Below, in pieces: positions 7,362 through 18,635 of a DNA stretch of 54,125 nt; the stretch's first letter is position 1; the number at the start of each line of letters is the position of its first letter. The stretch is from positions 1 through 54,125 of the forward strand of contig JAKOTN010000060.1 of the NCBI GenBank assembly GCA_029776255.1. Direction: 5' to 3'. The DNA is from Pseudomonadota bacterium. Its GTDB lineage: Bacteria; Pseudomonadota; Gammaproteobacteria; Burkholderiales; Rhodocyclaceae. Below the pieces are notes generated by a model, which searched no databases, had not been told where the DNA came from, and saw only the letters and a program-made list of their open reading frames with translations. The position numbers and the translations under genes are program-made.

Positions 7362-9350
7362 TCATTTTTTCTCGCCGAGCATCGCCCTGAGCGCCGCGAG
7401 GCGTCCGCTGGCGGTGGCCTTGTCGGGCGTGCTGTCGCTCTTGCCGCCGGAGAAACGCAAGTCTTCGCGGCCCATTTCGGCAATGAAGCGCGACGGTTCG
7501 GAGGGAATCAGTTCCCGCCCGTGCTGGCGTCGTTCGGCGTAGCTGAGGTGCAGGGAACGTTGGGCGCGGGTGATGCCGACGTACATCAGACGGCGCTCTT
7601 CCTCGATGCGACCGTCGGCCTGTGCTTCGCGGTGCGGCAGCACGCCTTCCTCAAGGCCGATCAGGAAGACGTGCTTGAACTCCAGACCCTTGGCGGCGTG
7701 CAGGGTCGACAGTCGCACCGCATCGATCTCGGCGTCGTTCTTGTCGAGCATGGCGACCAGGGCGATGCCTTGCGTCAGCTCGATCAGCGTTTTCTCTTCC
7801 TCTTCGCCTTTTTGGCCCAGCCAGTCGCAGAAATCCTGCACGTTGCGCCAACGGGCCTGCGCGGTGCGCCGCTCGTCCTGTTCGTGCAGCCATGCTTCAT
7901 AGTCGATGGCGGCGAGTAGTTCGGCGAGCACCGCCGCGGCCGGCTGGCGTAGCGCGTTCGCTTGCAGGCGGCGGATGAAGTCGCAGAAGGCGAGCAGCGG
8001 TTCGAGTTGACGCGCTTGCACCCGGGCGGCGAATCCCTGCTCCGTGGCCACGGCGTACAAGGCGCGGCGACGTTCGCCGGCATAGCCGCCGAGCGCTTGC
8101 AATGTGCCGCCGCCGATGCCGCGTTTCGGCGCGCCGACGGCGCGAAGAAAGGCCGGATCGTCGTCGGGATTGGCCAGCAGCCGCAGGTAGGCGGTCAGAT
8201 CCTTGATTTCTGCCTTATCGAAGAATGACTGCCCGCCGGAGAGCAGATAAGGGATGCGTTGATTGCGCAAGAACTGTTCGACGGCACGGGCCTGGAAATT
8301 GCCGCGATACAGGATCGCGTAGTCGCGAAACCGGGTGCGATGTTCGAAACGGTGCGCCTGGAGTTTCATCACCACCGATTCGGCCTCCTTCTCGCTGGTC
8401 TTGCAGGCGCTGACCGTGATCGGCTCGCCGTGCCCAAGATCGGACCACAGTTTCTTGTCGAAGAGTTTTTCGTTGTGCGCGATCAGGGTGTTCGCCGCGC
8501 GCAGAATGCGCACCGTCGAACGATAATTCTGTTCGAGCTTGATCAGTTTGAGTCGCGGGTAATCGCGTGGCAGGCCGCGCAGATTCTCGACATCGGCGCC
8601 GCGCCAGCCGTAGATCGCCTGGTCGTCGTCGCCGACGGCGGTGAACGCCGCCCGTGGCCCGGCCAGCAGTTTCAGCAGGGCGTACTGGCTGGCGTTGGTG
8701 TCCTGATATTCGTCGATCAACACGTAGCGCAGCCGGTTTTGCCACTTGTCGCGCAATTCCGTGTGACGTTCGAATAGCGCCACCGGCATGGCGATCAGAT
8801 CGTCGAAATCGACCGCTTGGTAAGCTCGCAATGTGGCCACATAAGCGTCGTAGGCGTTCGCCGCCAGTAATTCGCTGTCGCTTCGCGCGGCGGCGCGCGC
8901 TTGGTCCGGCGAGATCAAGGCGCTTTTCCAGTTCGAAATCGACGACTGCAAGCGGCGGATGCCGGCCTTGTCGGCACCGCCAGCCAACTCGGCGAGGATG
9001 CCGAAGCAGTCGGTGGCGTCGAGAATCGAGAACGCCGGTTTGTAGCCAAGCGCGGCGGCTTCCTCGCGCAGAATGCGCACGCCGAGCGCGTGGAAGGTGC
9101 AAATCGTCACCCCCTTCGACGGCTTGCCGGCCAGCAGTTTGCCCACCCGCTCCTGCATTTCCCGCGCCGCCTTGTTGGTGAAGGTGATGGCCGCGATGGT
9201 GTGCGGACGGAAGCCGCAGGATTCAATCAGATAGGCGATTTTCTCGGTGATCACCCGCGTCTTGCCGGAGCCGGCGCCGGCCAGCACCAGCAACGGGCCG
9301 TCGAGATAGCGGATGGCTTCGCGTTGCGGAGGGTTGAGGAAGGCGACCAT
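7362..9350 (-). CDS. rep: ATP-dependent DNA helicase Rep
   Basis: A 662-residue superfamily 1A helicase that unwinds DNA 3'-5' ahead of stalled replication forks. Visible motifs in order: NPPQREAIRYLDGPLLVLAG with Walker A AGAGSGKT (24-31), motif Ia ITFTNKAAREM, motif II VLIDEYQDTN, motif III VGDDDQAIYGWRGAD, motif IV YRSTVRILRAAN, motif V LSTLHAAKGLEF and motif VI MYVGITRAQ. The VGDDDQSIY-type motif with DDD and the length favour Rep over UvrD (usually about 720). The start at 9350 gives the normal N-terminus. The gene faces away from the efflux operon. Nothing suggests loss of function. Confidence 0.9.
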   Translation of the reverse strand: MVAFLNPPQREAIRYLDGPLLVLAGAGSGKTRVITEKIAYLIESCGFRPHTIAAITFTNKAAREMQERVGKLLAGKPSKGVTICTFHALGVRILREEAAALGYKPAFSILDATDCFGILAELAGGADKAGIRRLQSSISNWKSALISPDQARAAARSDSELLAANAYDAYVATLRAYQAVDFDDLIAMPVALFERHTELRDKWQNRLRYVLIDEYQDTNASQYALLKLLAGPRAAFTAVGDDDQAIYGWRGADVENLRGLPRDYPRLKLIKLEQNYRSTVRILRAANTLIAHNEKLFDKKLWSDLGHGEPITVSACKTSEKEAESVVMKLQAHRFEHRTRFRDYAILYRGNFQARAVEQFLRNQRIPYLLSGGQSFFDKAEIKDLTAYLRLLANPDDDPAFLRAVGAPKRGIGGGTLQALGGYAGERRRALYAVATEQGFAARVQARQLEPLLAFCDFIRRLQANALRQPAAAVLAELLAAIDYEAWLHEQDERRTAQARWRNVQDFCDWLGQKGEEEEKTLIELTQGIALVAMLDKNDAEIDAVRLSTLHAAKGLEFKHVFLIGLEEGVLPHREAQADGRIEEERRLMYVGITRAQRSLHLSYAERRQHGRELIPSEPSRFIAEMGREDLRFSGGKSDSTPDKATASGRLAALRAMLGEKK

Positions 9351-9403
9351 CGGCGGACGAGGGAAAAGCGGGGCGCGATTCTAGCACGCGCGCACCGCGG
9401 CCA

Positions 9404-9640
9404 CCGTCTGTCGATTTCCTGCGTTGTTCTCTTGTTGCTTGCCGGTGGCGGCTGGTGGCTGTCCCGGCCGAAACCGGTGGCGGTGGTGCTCAAGGAAATC
9501 GAACGCGGCCTGGTCGAATCGACGATCGCCAATACCCGTGCCGGCACCGTCGAAGCCTGTCAGCGCACCCGCTTGTCCACCATCAGCGGCGGCGACGCGG
9601 CCAAGGCCGATGTCGCGCAGGCGGAAACGGCGCTCCGAGA
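9404..9640 (+). pseudogene. Partial duplicate of the efflux adaptor gene, with a 90-codon internal deletion
   Basis: Bases 9404-9593 match 11178-11367 (the start of the adaptor gene) with about nine differences counted by eye, most at third codon positions. They encode the same LLLAGGGWWLSRPKPVAVVL and ERGLVESTIANTRAGTVEAC. At 9594 the match jumps to 11638 onward (DAAKADVxQAE), omitting 270 bases, exactly 90 codons, so the frame is kept. Similarity ends soon after, near 9640. The ATG and the first few codons seen in the intact copy are not conserved, so this copy lacks a proper start. It is a degraded duplicate, not a gene. Confidence 0.85.
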
Positions 9641-9775
9641 TTTCCTCCGTTCCAGCCAGAATGAGGCCGTCGTGACCGGATCCAATTCACTCGACCTCTT
9701 TTCGTTGCAATCCCTAAAACCTGAGGTCTGCGAATTTCTTGCCGATGGGCGTCGCTGGCAACCATGGCGGGAGAG

Positions 9776-9970
9776 TTACTCCTGGTCGGTTTGCGCGCTT
9801 TCAAATGTCAGCCCACGCTGCCCGTCTTCCCGAAATGCACACGTATCGAAGCCATCAGCAAGTTTGATGGCTCGGGTCTGGGTCGATCCGGCCTGTTTCA
9901 GCCGCTCACAGTATTTGTACAGAGTCGAGGCGTCCTCGGTCAGGATGATCAGGAAACTCGTGTCCAGCAA
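9776..9970 (-). pseudogene. Short PIN-domain-like ORF, probably truncated
   Basis: The frame starts at TTG 9970 and opens with LLDTSFLIIL, the first strand of PIN-domain nucleases with the conserved Asp (LDTSxLI). It then runs TEDASTLYKYCERLKQAG and stops after 64 residues. PIN toxins are usually 120-150 residues with three further acidic positions; these are not recognisable here. It overlaps the 3' end of the upstream gene by 22 bases in another frame, a layout typical of translationally coupled toxin-antitoxin pairs. Most likely the rest was lost when the region was rearranged. Confidence 0.45.
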
Positions 9971-10755
9971 AACGGCTGCCGTCGTTGGGCGCTACCCCGC
10001 AAATTTTCCAGCCATTCCGTCGCATTCGGCACATCGGCCCAAGCGGCTGTTCCACGGCTGACCATTTGTTGAAATTCTTTTTCGTCGTAAGCCGGTTGAT
10101 GCGCCTCGAACGCCAGCAAGCGAGGATTACGTAGTACCCCGGTCAGCAGACTTTCCTCGGCGGAGATGTGCAGCAAGGCCGGGTGATAGACTCGGTTCTG
10201 CTCTTCTTGAGCGATCAGTTCCTGGGTAGCGGCAACCACGAGAACCGTGCCGTCTTCCGTTTCAAGATGGACATTGGCTCTGGTCTTGCCCCCCCAATCG
10301 ACGATCCGCCCGGGCAGATATTTTTCGACCTGAACCCATACCTCTTCGACCTTGCGAAAATCCGATGATGAATCGACGGCGATGCGCACTTTTGTCGCGG
10401 CATCGGCAACTTCGTATTTCCGATGAGGATTCTGGCGCGCTGCTGTCTGCCAACGTTCGATCACGGCGGCGCGCTTTGTGTCGATCAGACTCAGCGAGTC
10501 GGGAGATCGCAGGCGTTCAAGATCAACCCACAGCGTCTTCGCTGCAAGCAAACCTGTTGCTACCAGCGCCAAGGAGCCTTTCTCGACGGCAATCAGTACC
10601 TTCGACGGATCGACATCCCGGTCCGAGCCTTTGAGGAAGTCGCTGACCTCCTTTTGGAAATCACCGAGGAGGCTCAACGGGACGTGCGTTGGCCCGACGT
10701 CAACATCGTCGATGCGGTCGCTCACGGCAAAACGAAGTTCGTTGATCAGTTCCAT
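9949..10755 (-). CDS. Hypothetical protein upstream of a PIN-like ORF
   Basis: A 268-residue soluble protein of unknown family starting MELINELRFAVSDRIDDVDV at ATG 10755. It has no signal peptide; a weakly hydrophobic stretch, VLIAVEKGSLALVATGLLAA, lies at ~53-72. The middle contains NVHLETEDGTVLVVAATQEL with beta-strand character, resembling small nucleic-acid or ligand-binding barrels. The C-terminus WADVPNATEWLENLRG is acidic and tryptophan-rich, like the tails with which VapB-type antitoxins block PIN active sites; its last residues overlap the PIN-like ORF. A role as antitoxin or partner is inference from this overlap only. Both genes lie between the two adaptor copies. Confidence 0.55.
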   Translation of the reverse strand: MELINELRFAVSDRIDDVDVGPTHVPLSLLGDFQKEVSDFLKGSDRDVDPSKVLIAVEKGSLALVATGLLAAKTLWVDLERLRSPDSLSLIDTKRAAVIERWQTAARQNPHRKYEVADAATKVRIAVDSSSDFRKVEEVWVQVEKYLPGRIVDWGGKTRANVHLETEDGTVLVVAATQELIAQEEQNRVYHPALLHISAEESLLTGVLRNPRLLAFEAHQPAYDEKEFQQMVSRGTAAWADVPNATEWLENLRGSAQRRQPFCWTRVS

Positions 10756-11157
10756 GAGGCGAATTGTAGGCCGATGGCAGGACGTCGTCAGCCAGAAAAC
10801 ATGCCGGCCGGCAGGGTATCAAAGGTGGATTGGTTGGCCCGAATTCGACGAACCAAAAGTGTCAGAAACATTCGCCGATTTTTTTGCTTTCCAATCTTTC
10901 CAATTCAAGTGACCAGCTTTGACGGATAGAAAATTCAACACTCCCAAGGCAGGTATCGCCGCGCTTTTCGCCCTTTGTCAAACGAGTATTTCGCCGGGAA
11001 GGCTCACTCGCTCCAACAGAACCATTGTCCCGCGACAAGCCGCCACGCTTCTCTTAACGGCGCACGACGTTGACCGTCATGCGATTGCCCCGACAACAGT
11101 TGCCAGCCCACCCGTTTCCGCCGACCATTGGCGTTTCCGTCGTCGCCGAGATCCGCC
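10756..11157. other. Intergenic region, no gene found
   Basis: About 400 bases separating the divergent hypothetical gene and the efflux adaptor. I see no convincing ORF, RNA gene or terminator. It must hold promoters for both directions, but no clear -35/-10 pair stands out. Confidence 0.6.
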
Positions 11158-12327
11158 ATGTCGCCGCTCCTGCTCCGCCGTCTGTCGATTGTCTGCCTTG
11201 TTCTCTTGTTGCTTGCCGGCGGCGGCTGGTGGCTGTCCCGGCCGAAACCGGTGGCGGTGGTGCTCAAGGAAATCGAGCGCGGCCTGGTCGAGTCGACGAT
11301 CGCCAATACCCGCGCCGGCACCGTCGAAGCCTGTCAGCGCACCCGCCTGTCGACCATCAGCGGCGGCCGCATCGAAATTCTGGCGGTCAAGGAAGGCGAT
11401 CGCGTGCGCAAGGGGCAATTGTTGATGAAGTTGTGGAACGACGACCAGCAGGCGCAGAGCGCGCTGGCGCTGACCCAAGTGACCACGGCGCGCCAGCGTG
11501 TTCGTGAGACCTGCGCGGTGGCGGCCAACGCCGAACGCGAGGCCGACCGCCAATCGTCCCTGCGCGCGCAAGGCTTTGTCTCCACGTCCAAGGAGGAGAG
11601 CGCGCGTAGCGAGGCGCAGGCCCGGCGCGCCGGCTGCGACGCGGCAAAGGCCGACGTGACGCAGGCGGAGGCGAAGGTCAACGCCACCCGCGTCGAGCAG
11701 GGGCGAACGGTTCTCTTCGCGCCCTTCGCCGGCACTGTCGCCAAGATCGTCGGTGAAATCGGCGAATACTCGACACCGTCGCCGCCCGGGGTGCCGACGC
11801 CGCCGGCGATCGACCTGATCGACGATTCCTGCTTGTACGTGAAAGCGCCGATGGACGAGGTGGACGCGCCAAAGATCGCCGCCGGCAACGCGGTGCGCAT
11901 CAGTCTCGATGCCTTGCCGCGCCAGTCGTTCGCCGGCAAGGTCCGCCGCGTCGCGCCCTATGTCTCGGCGGTCGAAAAACAGGCGCGCACGGTCGACATC
12001 GAGGCCACTTTCGACGATCCGGCCGCGCCGGGCAAGCTGCTGGTCGGTTACAGCGCCGACATCGAAGTGATTCTGGCGGTGCGCGAGAAGGTGGTGCGCG
12101 TGCCGACGTCGGCACTGCTCGAAGGCGGGCGGGTGCTGGTCGCCGGCGACGACGGTTTGCTGGAGGAGCGGCGGATCAAGGCCGGCCTGGCCAACTGGGA
12201 ATACACCGAAGTGCTGGAAGGGCTGCGTCCCGGCGAGCGCGTCGTCACCTCGCTCGAACGCGCCGGCGTCAAGGCCGGCGCGCCTTACGCGGTCGACGCC
12301 AAGCCTGCGGGCAGCGGGGCGTCCTGA
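11158..12327 (+). CDS. Efflux periplasmic adaptor (MacA/HlyD family membrane fusion protein)
   Basis: A 389-residue membrane fusion protein linking an inner-membrane exporter to an outer-membrane channel. Residues ~6-22 form one hydrophobic anchor (SIVCLVLLLLAGGGWWLS). It is followed by the first lipoyl half (GTVEACQRTRLSTISGGRIE), a coiled-coil hairpin (~90-175, rich in Ala, Gln and Arg), the second lipoyl half (TVLFAPFAGTVAKIVGEIGE) and beta-barrel and membrane-proximal domains ending GLRPGERVVTSLERAGVKAG. The ATG at 11158 places the anchor immediately at the N-terminus. Its stop overlaps the ATPase start by one base, so the operon is translationally coupled. The truncated copy at 9404 derives from this gene or a close relative. 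The substrate is unknown. Confidence 0.85.
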   Translation: MSPLLLRRLSIVCLVLLLLAGGGWWLSRPKPVAVVLKEIERGLVESTIANTRAGTVEACQRTRLSTISGGRIEILAVKEGDRVRKGQLLMKLWNDDQQAQSALALTQVTTARQRVRETCAVAANAEREADRQSSLRAQGFVSTSKEESARSEAQARRAGCDAAKADVTQAEAKVNATRVEQGRTVLFAPFAGTVAKIVGEIGEYSTPSPPGVPTPPAIDLIDDSCLYVKAPMDEVDAPKIAAGNAVRISLDALPRQSFAGKVRRVAPYVSAVEKQARTVDIEATFDDPAAPGKLLVGYSADIEVILAVREKVVRVPTSALLEGGRVLVAGDDGLLEERRIKAGLANWEYTEVLEGLRPGERVVTSLERAGVKAGAPYAVDAKPAGSGAS

Positions 12328-13055
12328 TGGCCGCGCCGTTGATCGAACTCGCCGGCATCGAGCGCGTTTTCCAGCTTGGCGACAGCGAGGTGCATGCCCT
12401 GCACCGCCTTGACGTGCGCATCGACGCCGGCGAATACGTGGCGGTGATGGGCCCCTCCGGTTCGGGGAAATCGACCTTGCTCAACCTGCTTGGCCTGCTC
12501 GACCGCCCGAACGCCGGCACCTACCGCCTCGAAGGCCGCGATGTCACCACCCTGTCGGCGGTGGAACAGGCGCGCGTGCGCAGCGAGCGCATCGGTTTCG
12601 TCTTCCAGAGCTTTCATCTGGTGCCGCGCCTGACCGCCGCCGAGAACATCGCCCTGCCGATGATTCTCGCCGGCCTGCCGCCGACGCGGCGCGCCGAACG
12701 CGTGGCGCGGGCGCTGCGCGACTACGGGCTGGAAAACCGGGCCGACCATCGCCCGGATCAACTCTCCGGCGGACAGCGGCAACGGGTGGCGATCGCCCGC
12801 GCGACGATCATGCAACCGGCGCTGCTTCTCGCCGACGAGCCGACCGGCAACCTCGACCGCGCCACCGGCGACGAGGTGGTTCGCCTGCTAGAGGCGCTCA
12901 ACGACCAGGGCATGACGCTGATCGTCGTCACGCACGACGGCGGACTCGGCGCGCGCGCGCGCCGCCAGCTATTGATGGAAGACGGCTGTCCGCGCCACGA
13001 CCGACGCCGTGACGAGACCGACGGATCGCCCGCGACATGCGCGCTCCCGACCTGA
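12327..13055 (+). CDS. ABC exporter ATPase (MacB/LolD type)
   Basis: A 242-residue nucleotide-binding subunit. Walker [10 protein letters not shown] (~43-51), Q-loop [17 protein letters not shown], signature [14 protein letters not shown], Walker [13 protein letters not shown] and H-loop VVTHD are all intact. The sequence is closest to the MacB/LolD/FtsE class, which powers mechanotransmission rather than direct transport. It overlaps the adaptor stop by one base upstream and the first permease by 19 bases downstream. With the two permeases it should form a heterodimeric-permease tripartite efflux pump. The C-terminal ~20 residues after the H-loop are Arg/Asp-rich and not conserved. Confidence 0.92.
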   Translation: MAAPLIELAGIERVFQLGDSEVHALHRLDVRIDAGEYVAVMGPSGSGKSTLLNLLGLLDRPNAGTYRLEGRDVTTLSAVEQARVRSERIGFVFQSFHLVPRLTAAENIALPMILAGLPPTRRAERVARALRDYGLENRADHRPDQLSGGQRQRVAIARATIMQPALLLADEPTGNLDRATGDEVVRLLEALNDQGMTLIVVTHDGGLGARARRQLLMEDGCPRHDRRRDETDGSPATCALPT

Positions 13056-14245
13056 TCCGCTTCGCCCGCGACGCGGCGACCGGCAACCCGCTGCGCACCG
13101 GCCTGCTGGTGCTGGCGATGGCCATCGGCGTCGCCGCGGTGGTGGTGCTCACCGCGCTTGGCGACGGCGCCCGGCGTTACGTGCTCAACCAGTTCTCGGC
13201 GATCGGCAGCAATCTGGTGATCGTTCTGCCCGGCCGCTCGCAGACCGGCGGCTTCAATCCCGGCAACGCCATCACCAATACGCCGCGCGACCTGACCGTC
13301 GACGACGCGCAAGCGCTGCAACGCGCCAGCGCCGTGCATCGCGTCGCGCCGCTGGCCATCGGCACCTCCGAAATCAGCGTCGGCGGCAAGTTGCGCGAAG
13401 TGATGGTCGCCGGCACCACCGCCGAATTCATCGACGTCCGCCGCCTGCAACTGGCGCAAGGGCGCTTCCTGCCGGCCGGCGACTGGCGGCGCGGCGCCTC
13501 GGAGGCGGTGATCGGCGCCAAGATCCGCGACGAAATGTTCGGGCGCGCCGAGGCGCTCGGGCAACTGGTGCGCGTCGGCGACCGGCGGGTGCGCATCGTC
13601 GGCGTGCTGGCGACCACCGGTCAAGGGCTGGGAATGAACACCGACGAATTGGTGATCGTGCCCGTGTCGCTGGCGCAGGCGATGTTCAACAGCAACACCC
13701 TGTTCCGCATCCTGGTCGAAGCCAACGGCCGCGAAGCGATCGAGCCGGCCAAGGCGCAGGTCACCGACATTCTCCGTCTGCGCCACGAAGGCGAACTCGA
13801 CGTGACGATCATCACCCAGGACGCGGTGCTGGCGACCTTCGACCGCCTGCTCGGCGCGCTGACGCTCGGCGTCGCCGGCATCGCCGCGATCAGCCTGGCC
13901 GTCGCCGGCATCCTGGTGATGAACGTGATGCTGGTTTCGGTGGCGCAGCGCACCGCCGAGATCGGCCTGCTGAAAGCGCTCGGCGCCACCGCGGCGACGA
14001 TCCGCAACGCCTTTCTCGCCGAGTCGGCGATGCTGTCGCTGGCCGGCGCGGTACTCGGTTTCGTTCTCGGACAGGCCGGCGCGGCGATCATCCGCCAACT
14101 TTACCCGGTTTTTCCGGCATTTCCCCCCGACTGGGCGGTGCTCGCCGCGCTCGGCACGGCGCTGGGCACCGGTGTCCTCTTCGGCGTGCTGCCGGCCCGG
14201 CGGGCGGCGCGGCTGGAGCCGGTGCGGGCGCTGGCCAAGCGATGA
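13037..14245 (+). CDS. MacB/FtsX-type ABC exporter permease, first subunit
   Basis: A 402-residue permease: one N-terminal transmembrane helix ([20 protein letters not shown]), a large periplasmic MacB-type domain (~45-270, including [20 protein letters not shown]) and three C-terminal helices with the FtsX motifs [20 protein letters not shown] and [14 protein letters not shown]-like [14 protein letters not shown], ending [17 protein letters not shown]. It overlaps the ATPase gene and the next permease (ATGA). The two permeases are nearly equal in length but clearly diverged, pointing to a heterodimer. Confidence 0.9.
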   Translation: MRAPDLIRFARDAATGNPLRTGLLVLAMAIGVAAVVVLTALGDGARRYVLNQFSAIGSNLVIVLPGRSQTGGFNPGNAITNTPRDLTVDDAQALQRASAVHRVAPLAIGTSEISVGGKLREVMVAGTTAEFIDVRRLQLAQGRFLPAGDWRRGASEAVIGAKIRDEMFGRAEALGQLVRVGDRRVRIVGVLATTGQGLGMNTDELVIVPVSLAQAMFNSNTLFRILVEANGREAIEPAKAQVTDILRLRHEGELDVTIITQDAVLATFDRLLGALTLGVAGIAAISLAVAGILVMNVMLVSVAQRTAEIGLLKALGATAATIRNAFLAESAMLSLAGAVLGFVLGQAGAAIIRQLYPVFPAFPPDWAVLAALGTALGTGVLFGVLPARRAARLEPVRALAKR

Positions 14246-15447
14246 TCCGCTTCGCCGACGCCCTGCAACTGGCGCTGCGCGCCATCGCCGCCCATCGGCT
14301 GCGCAGCTTCCTGACGCTGCTCGGCATCGGCGTCGGCGTCGCGGCGGTGATTCTGCTGACCTCGATCGGCGAGGGCGTTCATCGCTTCGTGCTCGCCGAG
14401 TTCACCCAGTTCGGCACCAACGTGATCAGCATCGCGCCCGGGCGCGTCAAAACCGCCGGACCGGCGCCGACCGGCATCCCCACCTCGGTGCGGCCGCTGA
14501 CGCTGGACGACGCGCGCGCCCTGGAGCGTCTGCCGCACATCACCGGCATGACCGCCACCGTCTGGGGCAACACCGAAGTGGGCGCCAACGGACGCCTGCG
14601 GCGGACCACCGTCAATGGCGTCAGCGCGGCGATGCTCAAGGTGTTCAGCATCAAGGTGCGCAGCGGCCAGTTCCTGCCGTCCGACGACGGCGACAACGCG
14701 CGCGCCTTCGTCGTCCTCGGCGCCAAGCTCAAGGAAGAACTGTTCGGCGCCGCCAACCCGCTCGGCGCGCGCCTGCGCGTTGGCAGCCTTCAATTCCGGG
14801 TGATCGGCGTGCTGGAGGCGAAAGGGCAGTTCCTCGGCATCGATCTCGACGACGCCGCGTACATTCCGACCGCGCGCGCGCTCGAACTCTACAATCGCGA
14901 CGGGATCATGAAGATCGACATGTCCTACGAGGAAGGGGTCGCCGCCGCCGATGTCGCGGCGCGGATCGGCGCCACGCTGAAAGCGCGGCACGGCCGTGAG
15001 GATTTCACCATCACCACCCAGGAAGACATGCTGCGCACGCTGTCGAACATCCTCGATGTGCTGACCATGGCCGTCGGCGCGCTCGGCAGCATCTCGCTCC
15101 TGGTCGGCGGCGTCGGCATCGTCACCATCATGACCATCGCCGTCAGTGAGCGCACCGCTGAAATCGGCCTGCTGGTGGCGCTCGGCGCGCCACGGCGGAC
15201 GATTCTCGGCCTGTTCCTCGGCGAAGCCATCGCCCTGTCGGCGCTCGGCGGCCTGTTCGGCCTGCTGTTCGGCGTCGGTCTGGCGCGCCTGTTGCAGTTG
15301 CTGCTGCCGGCCTTGCCGGTGCACACCCCTTTCAGCTTCGCACTGCTCGCCGAAGGCGTCGCCATCGCCATCGGACTCGTCGCCGGCGTCCTGCCGGCGC
15401 GGCGGGCGGCACGGCTGGATGCGGTGGACGCGCTACGCGTGGAATAA
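14242..15447 (+). CDS. MacB/FtsX-type ABC exporter permease, second subunit
   Basis: A 401-residue permease with the same architecture as its neighbour: helix 1 [20 protein letters not shown], a periplasmic domain starting [15 protein letters not shown], then [40 protein letters not shown] and a final [22 protein letters not shown] 14242 overlaps the previous stop (ATGA), so the four genes form one coupled operon. A longer open frame extending upstream to 13009 is an Arg-rich shadow of the first permease and is not used. The outer-membrane TolC-type partner is not encoded here. Confidence 0.9.
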   Translation: MIRFADALQLALRAIAAHRLRSFLTLLGIGVGVAAVILLTSIGEGVHRFVLAEFTQFGTNVISIAPGRVKTAGPAPTGIPTSVRPLTLDDARALERLPHITGMTATVWGNTEVGANGRLRRTTVNGVSAAMLKVFSIKVRSGQFLPSDDGDNARAFVVLGAKLKEELFGAANPLGARLRVGSLQFRVIGVLEAKGQFLGIDLDDAAYIPTARALELYNRDGIMKIDMSYEEGVAAADVAARIGATLKARHGREDFTITTQEDMLRTLSNILDVLTMAVGALGSISLLVGGVGIVTIMTIAVSERTAEIGLLVALGAPRRTILGLFLGEAIALSALGGLFGLLFGVGLARLLQLLLPALPVHTPFSFALLAEGVAIAIGLVAGVLPARRAARLDAVDALRVE

Positions 15448-15516
15448 GTCGCGGCGAGAAAGCACACGCGACCGGACAGCGGCCCGTTGCGTGAGGGCAC
15501 GCGACAAGAACGTACC

Positions 15517-15531
15517 CCGAACCACGTTCGG
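15517..15531. terminator. Short hairpin between convergent genes
   Basis: CCGAAC, loop CAC, GTTCGG forms a six-pair stem directly beyond the thiC stop codon and 70 bases after the permease operon. There is no T-run on either side, so it may only be a weak terminator or an RNA 3' end stabiliser. Confidence 0.35.
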
Positions 15532-17754
<2,223 letters not shown>

Positions 17755-17782
17755 TTGACAGCAGGAGCGGGCTAGATATAAT
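17755..17782 (+). promoter_or_regulatory. Sigma-70 promoter of the phasin gene
   Basis: TTGACA (17755-17760), 16 bases, TATAAT (17777-17782): both hexamers match consensus perfectly. Predicted transcription start is near 17789, giving a leader of about 107 bases before the phasin ATG. Confidence 0.8.
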
Positions 17783-17793
17783 GCCGCTCATGG

Positions 17794-17802
17794 TGCAGTG
17801 CA
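17794..17802 (+). promoter_or_regulatory. Possible PhaR operator
   Basis: TGCAGTGCA, a short palindrome followed by ACAAAA, lies just after the predicted start of transcription. TGC/GCA-rich palindromes at this place bind the PHA-responsive repressor PhaR in several proteobacteria. Assignment by analogy only. Confidence 0.35.
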
Positions 17803-17895
17803 ACAAAAGATTTCAGCCCCAAGTGGCGCGAAGATCGGTCAGTCATACATTGCACATGTTGTGTTGTGCCCTTCACATTTTCGAGGAGATTGAAC

Positions 17896-18447
17896 ATGTT
17901 TAAAACACCCGAGCAATTCGCCGCCGCCAACAAGGCTTCCGTCGATGCGATGCTGACGCTGGCCAACACCGCGCTGGCCAGCGCCGAGCGCATTGCCGCG
18001 CTCAATTTGAACACGGCGCGTTCAATGCTCGAAGACGGTGTTGCCAATGCCAAGGCCATGCTGGGCGCCAAGGACGCACAAGAGTTTTTCTCGGTGCAAG
18101 CGTCGCTTGCCCAACCCAGCCTCGAAAAAGCGGTTGCTTACACCCGCAGCGTTTATGAGATCACCGCTCAGTCTAAGGAAGAAATTTCCAAACTGCTTGA
18201 AACGCAGTTTGCCGACTTCCAGAAGCAGGCGCTCGGTTTGCTCGATCAGGCCGGCAAGAACGCCCCTGCCGGTTCCGAAGTCGCCGTGAATGCCGTCCGG
18301 TCGGCCATCGACGCCGCGACCAACGCCTTCGAAACCATCAACAAGGCCGCCAAACAGGTTGCCGACATCGCGGAAGCCAATGTCGCCGCCGCCACCAATG
18401 CGACCGTCAAGGCTGTCGGCGCCACGGCGGCGGGTGGGAAAAAGTAA
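17896..18447 (+). CDS. phaP: Phasin, first copy
   Basis: A 183-residue phasin, a small amphipathic helical protein coating polyhydroxyalkanoate granules. It starts MFKTPEQFAAANKASVDAML, continues through ALASAERIAALNLNTARSML and has the Gln/Lys-rich helices EEISKLLETQFADFQKQALG, then an Ala-rich tail ending in GGKK. Length and layout are those of the Phasin_2 family of betaproteobacteria. GAGGAGAT lies 5 bases before the ATG. A consensus promoter and possible PhaR site precede it, and a second phasin follows 188 bases downstream. Genes for PHA synthesis are not in the window. Confidence 0.9.
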   Translation: MFKTPEQFAAANKASVDAMLTLANTALASAERIAALNLNTARSMLEDGVANAKAMLGAKDAQEFFSVQASLAQPSLEKAVAYTRSVYEITAQSKEEISKLLETQFADFQKQALGLLDQAGKNAPAGSEVAVNAVRSAIDAATNAFETINKAAKQVADIAEANVAAATNATVKAVGATAAGGKK

Positions 18448-18635
18448 GCCGCCTCCGGTTTGCTTCGATTAGCCGATTAAAAAAACCTGTGCGAAGCCTT
18501 GATGAACATCGGGGCTTCCACGACTGAATATGCATACCTGAAACCGGAACAGAGCTCGCAGGCTGAGCGAAAAGCACGGCCAGCCCTCGCGAGTACCCGG
18601 TCTACAGTTAACTTTTGTCCATTACGGAGATGTTC

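Noticed and set aside
13009-15447. A single 812-codon open frame over both permease genes
   Set aside because: Up to 14241 the translation is Arg/Ala/Gly shadow of the first permease. Only the part from 14242 is a real protein.
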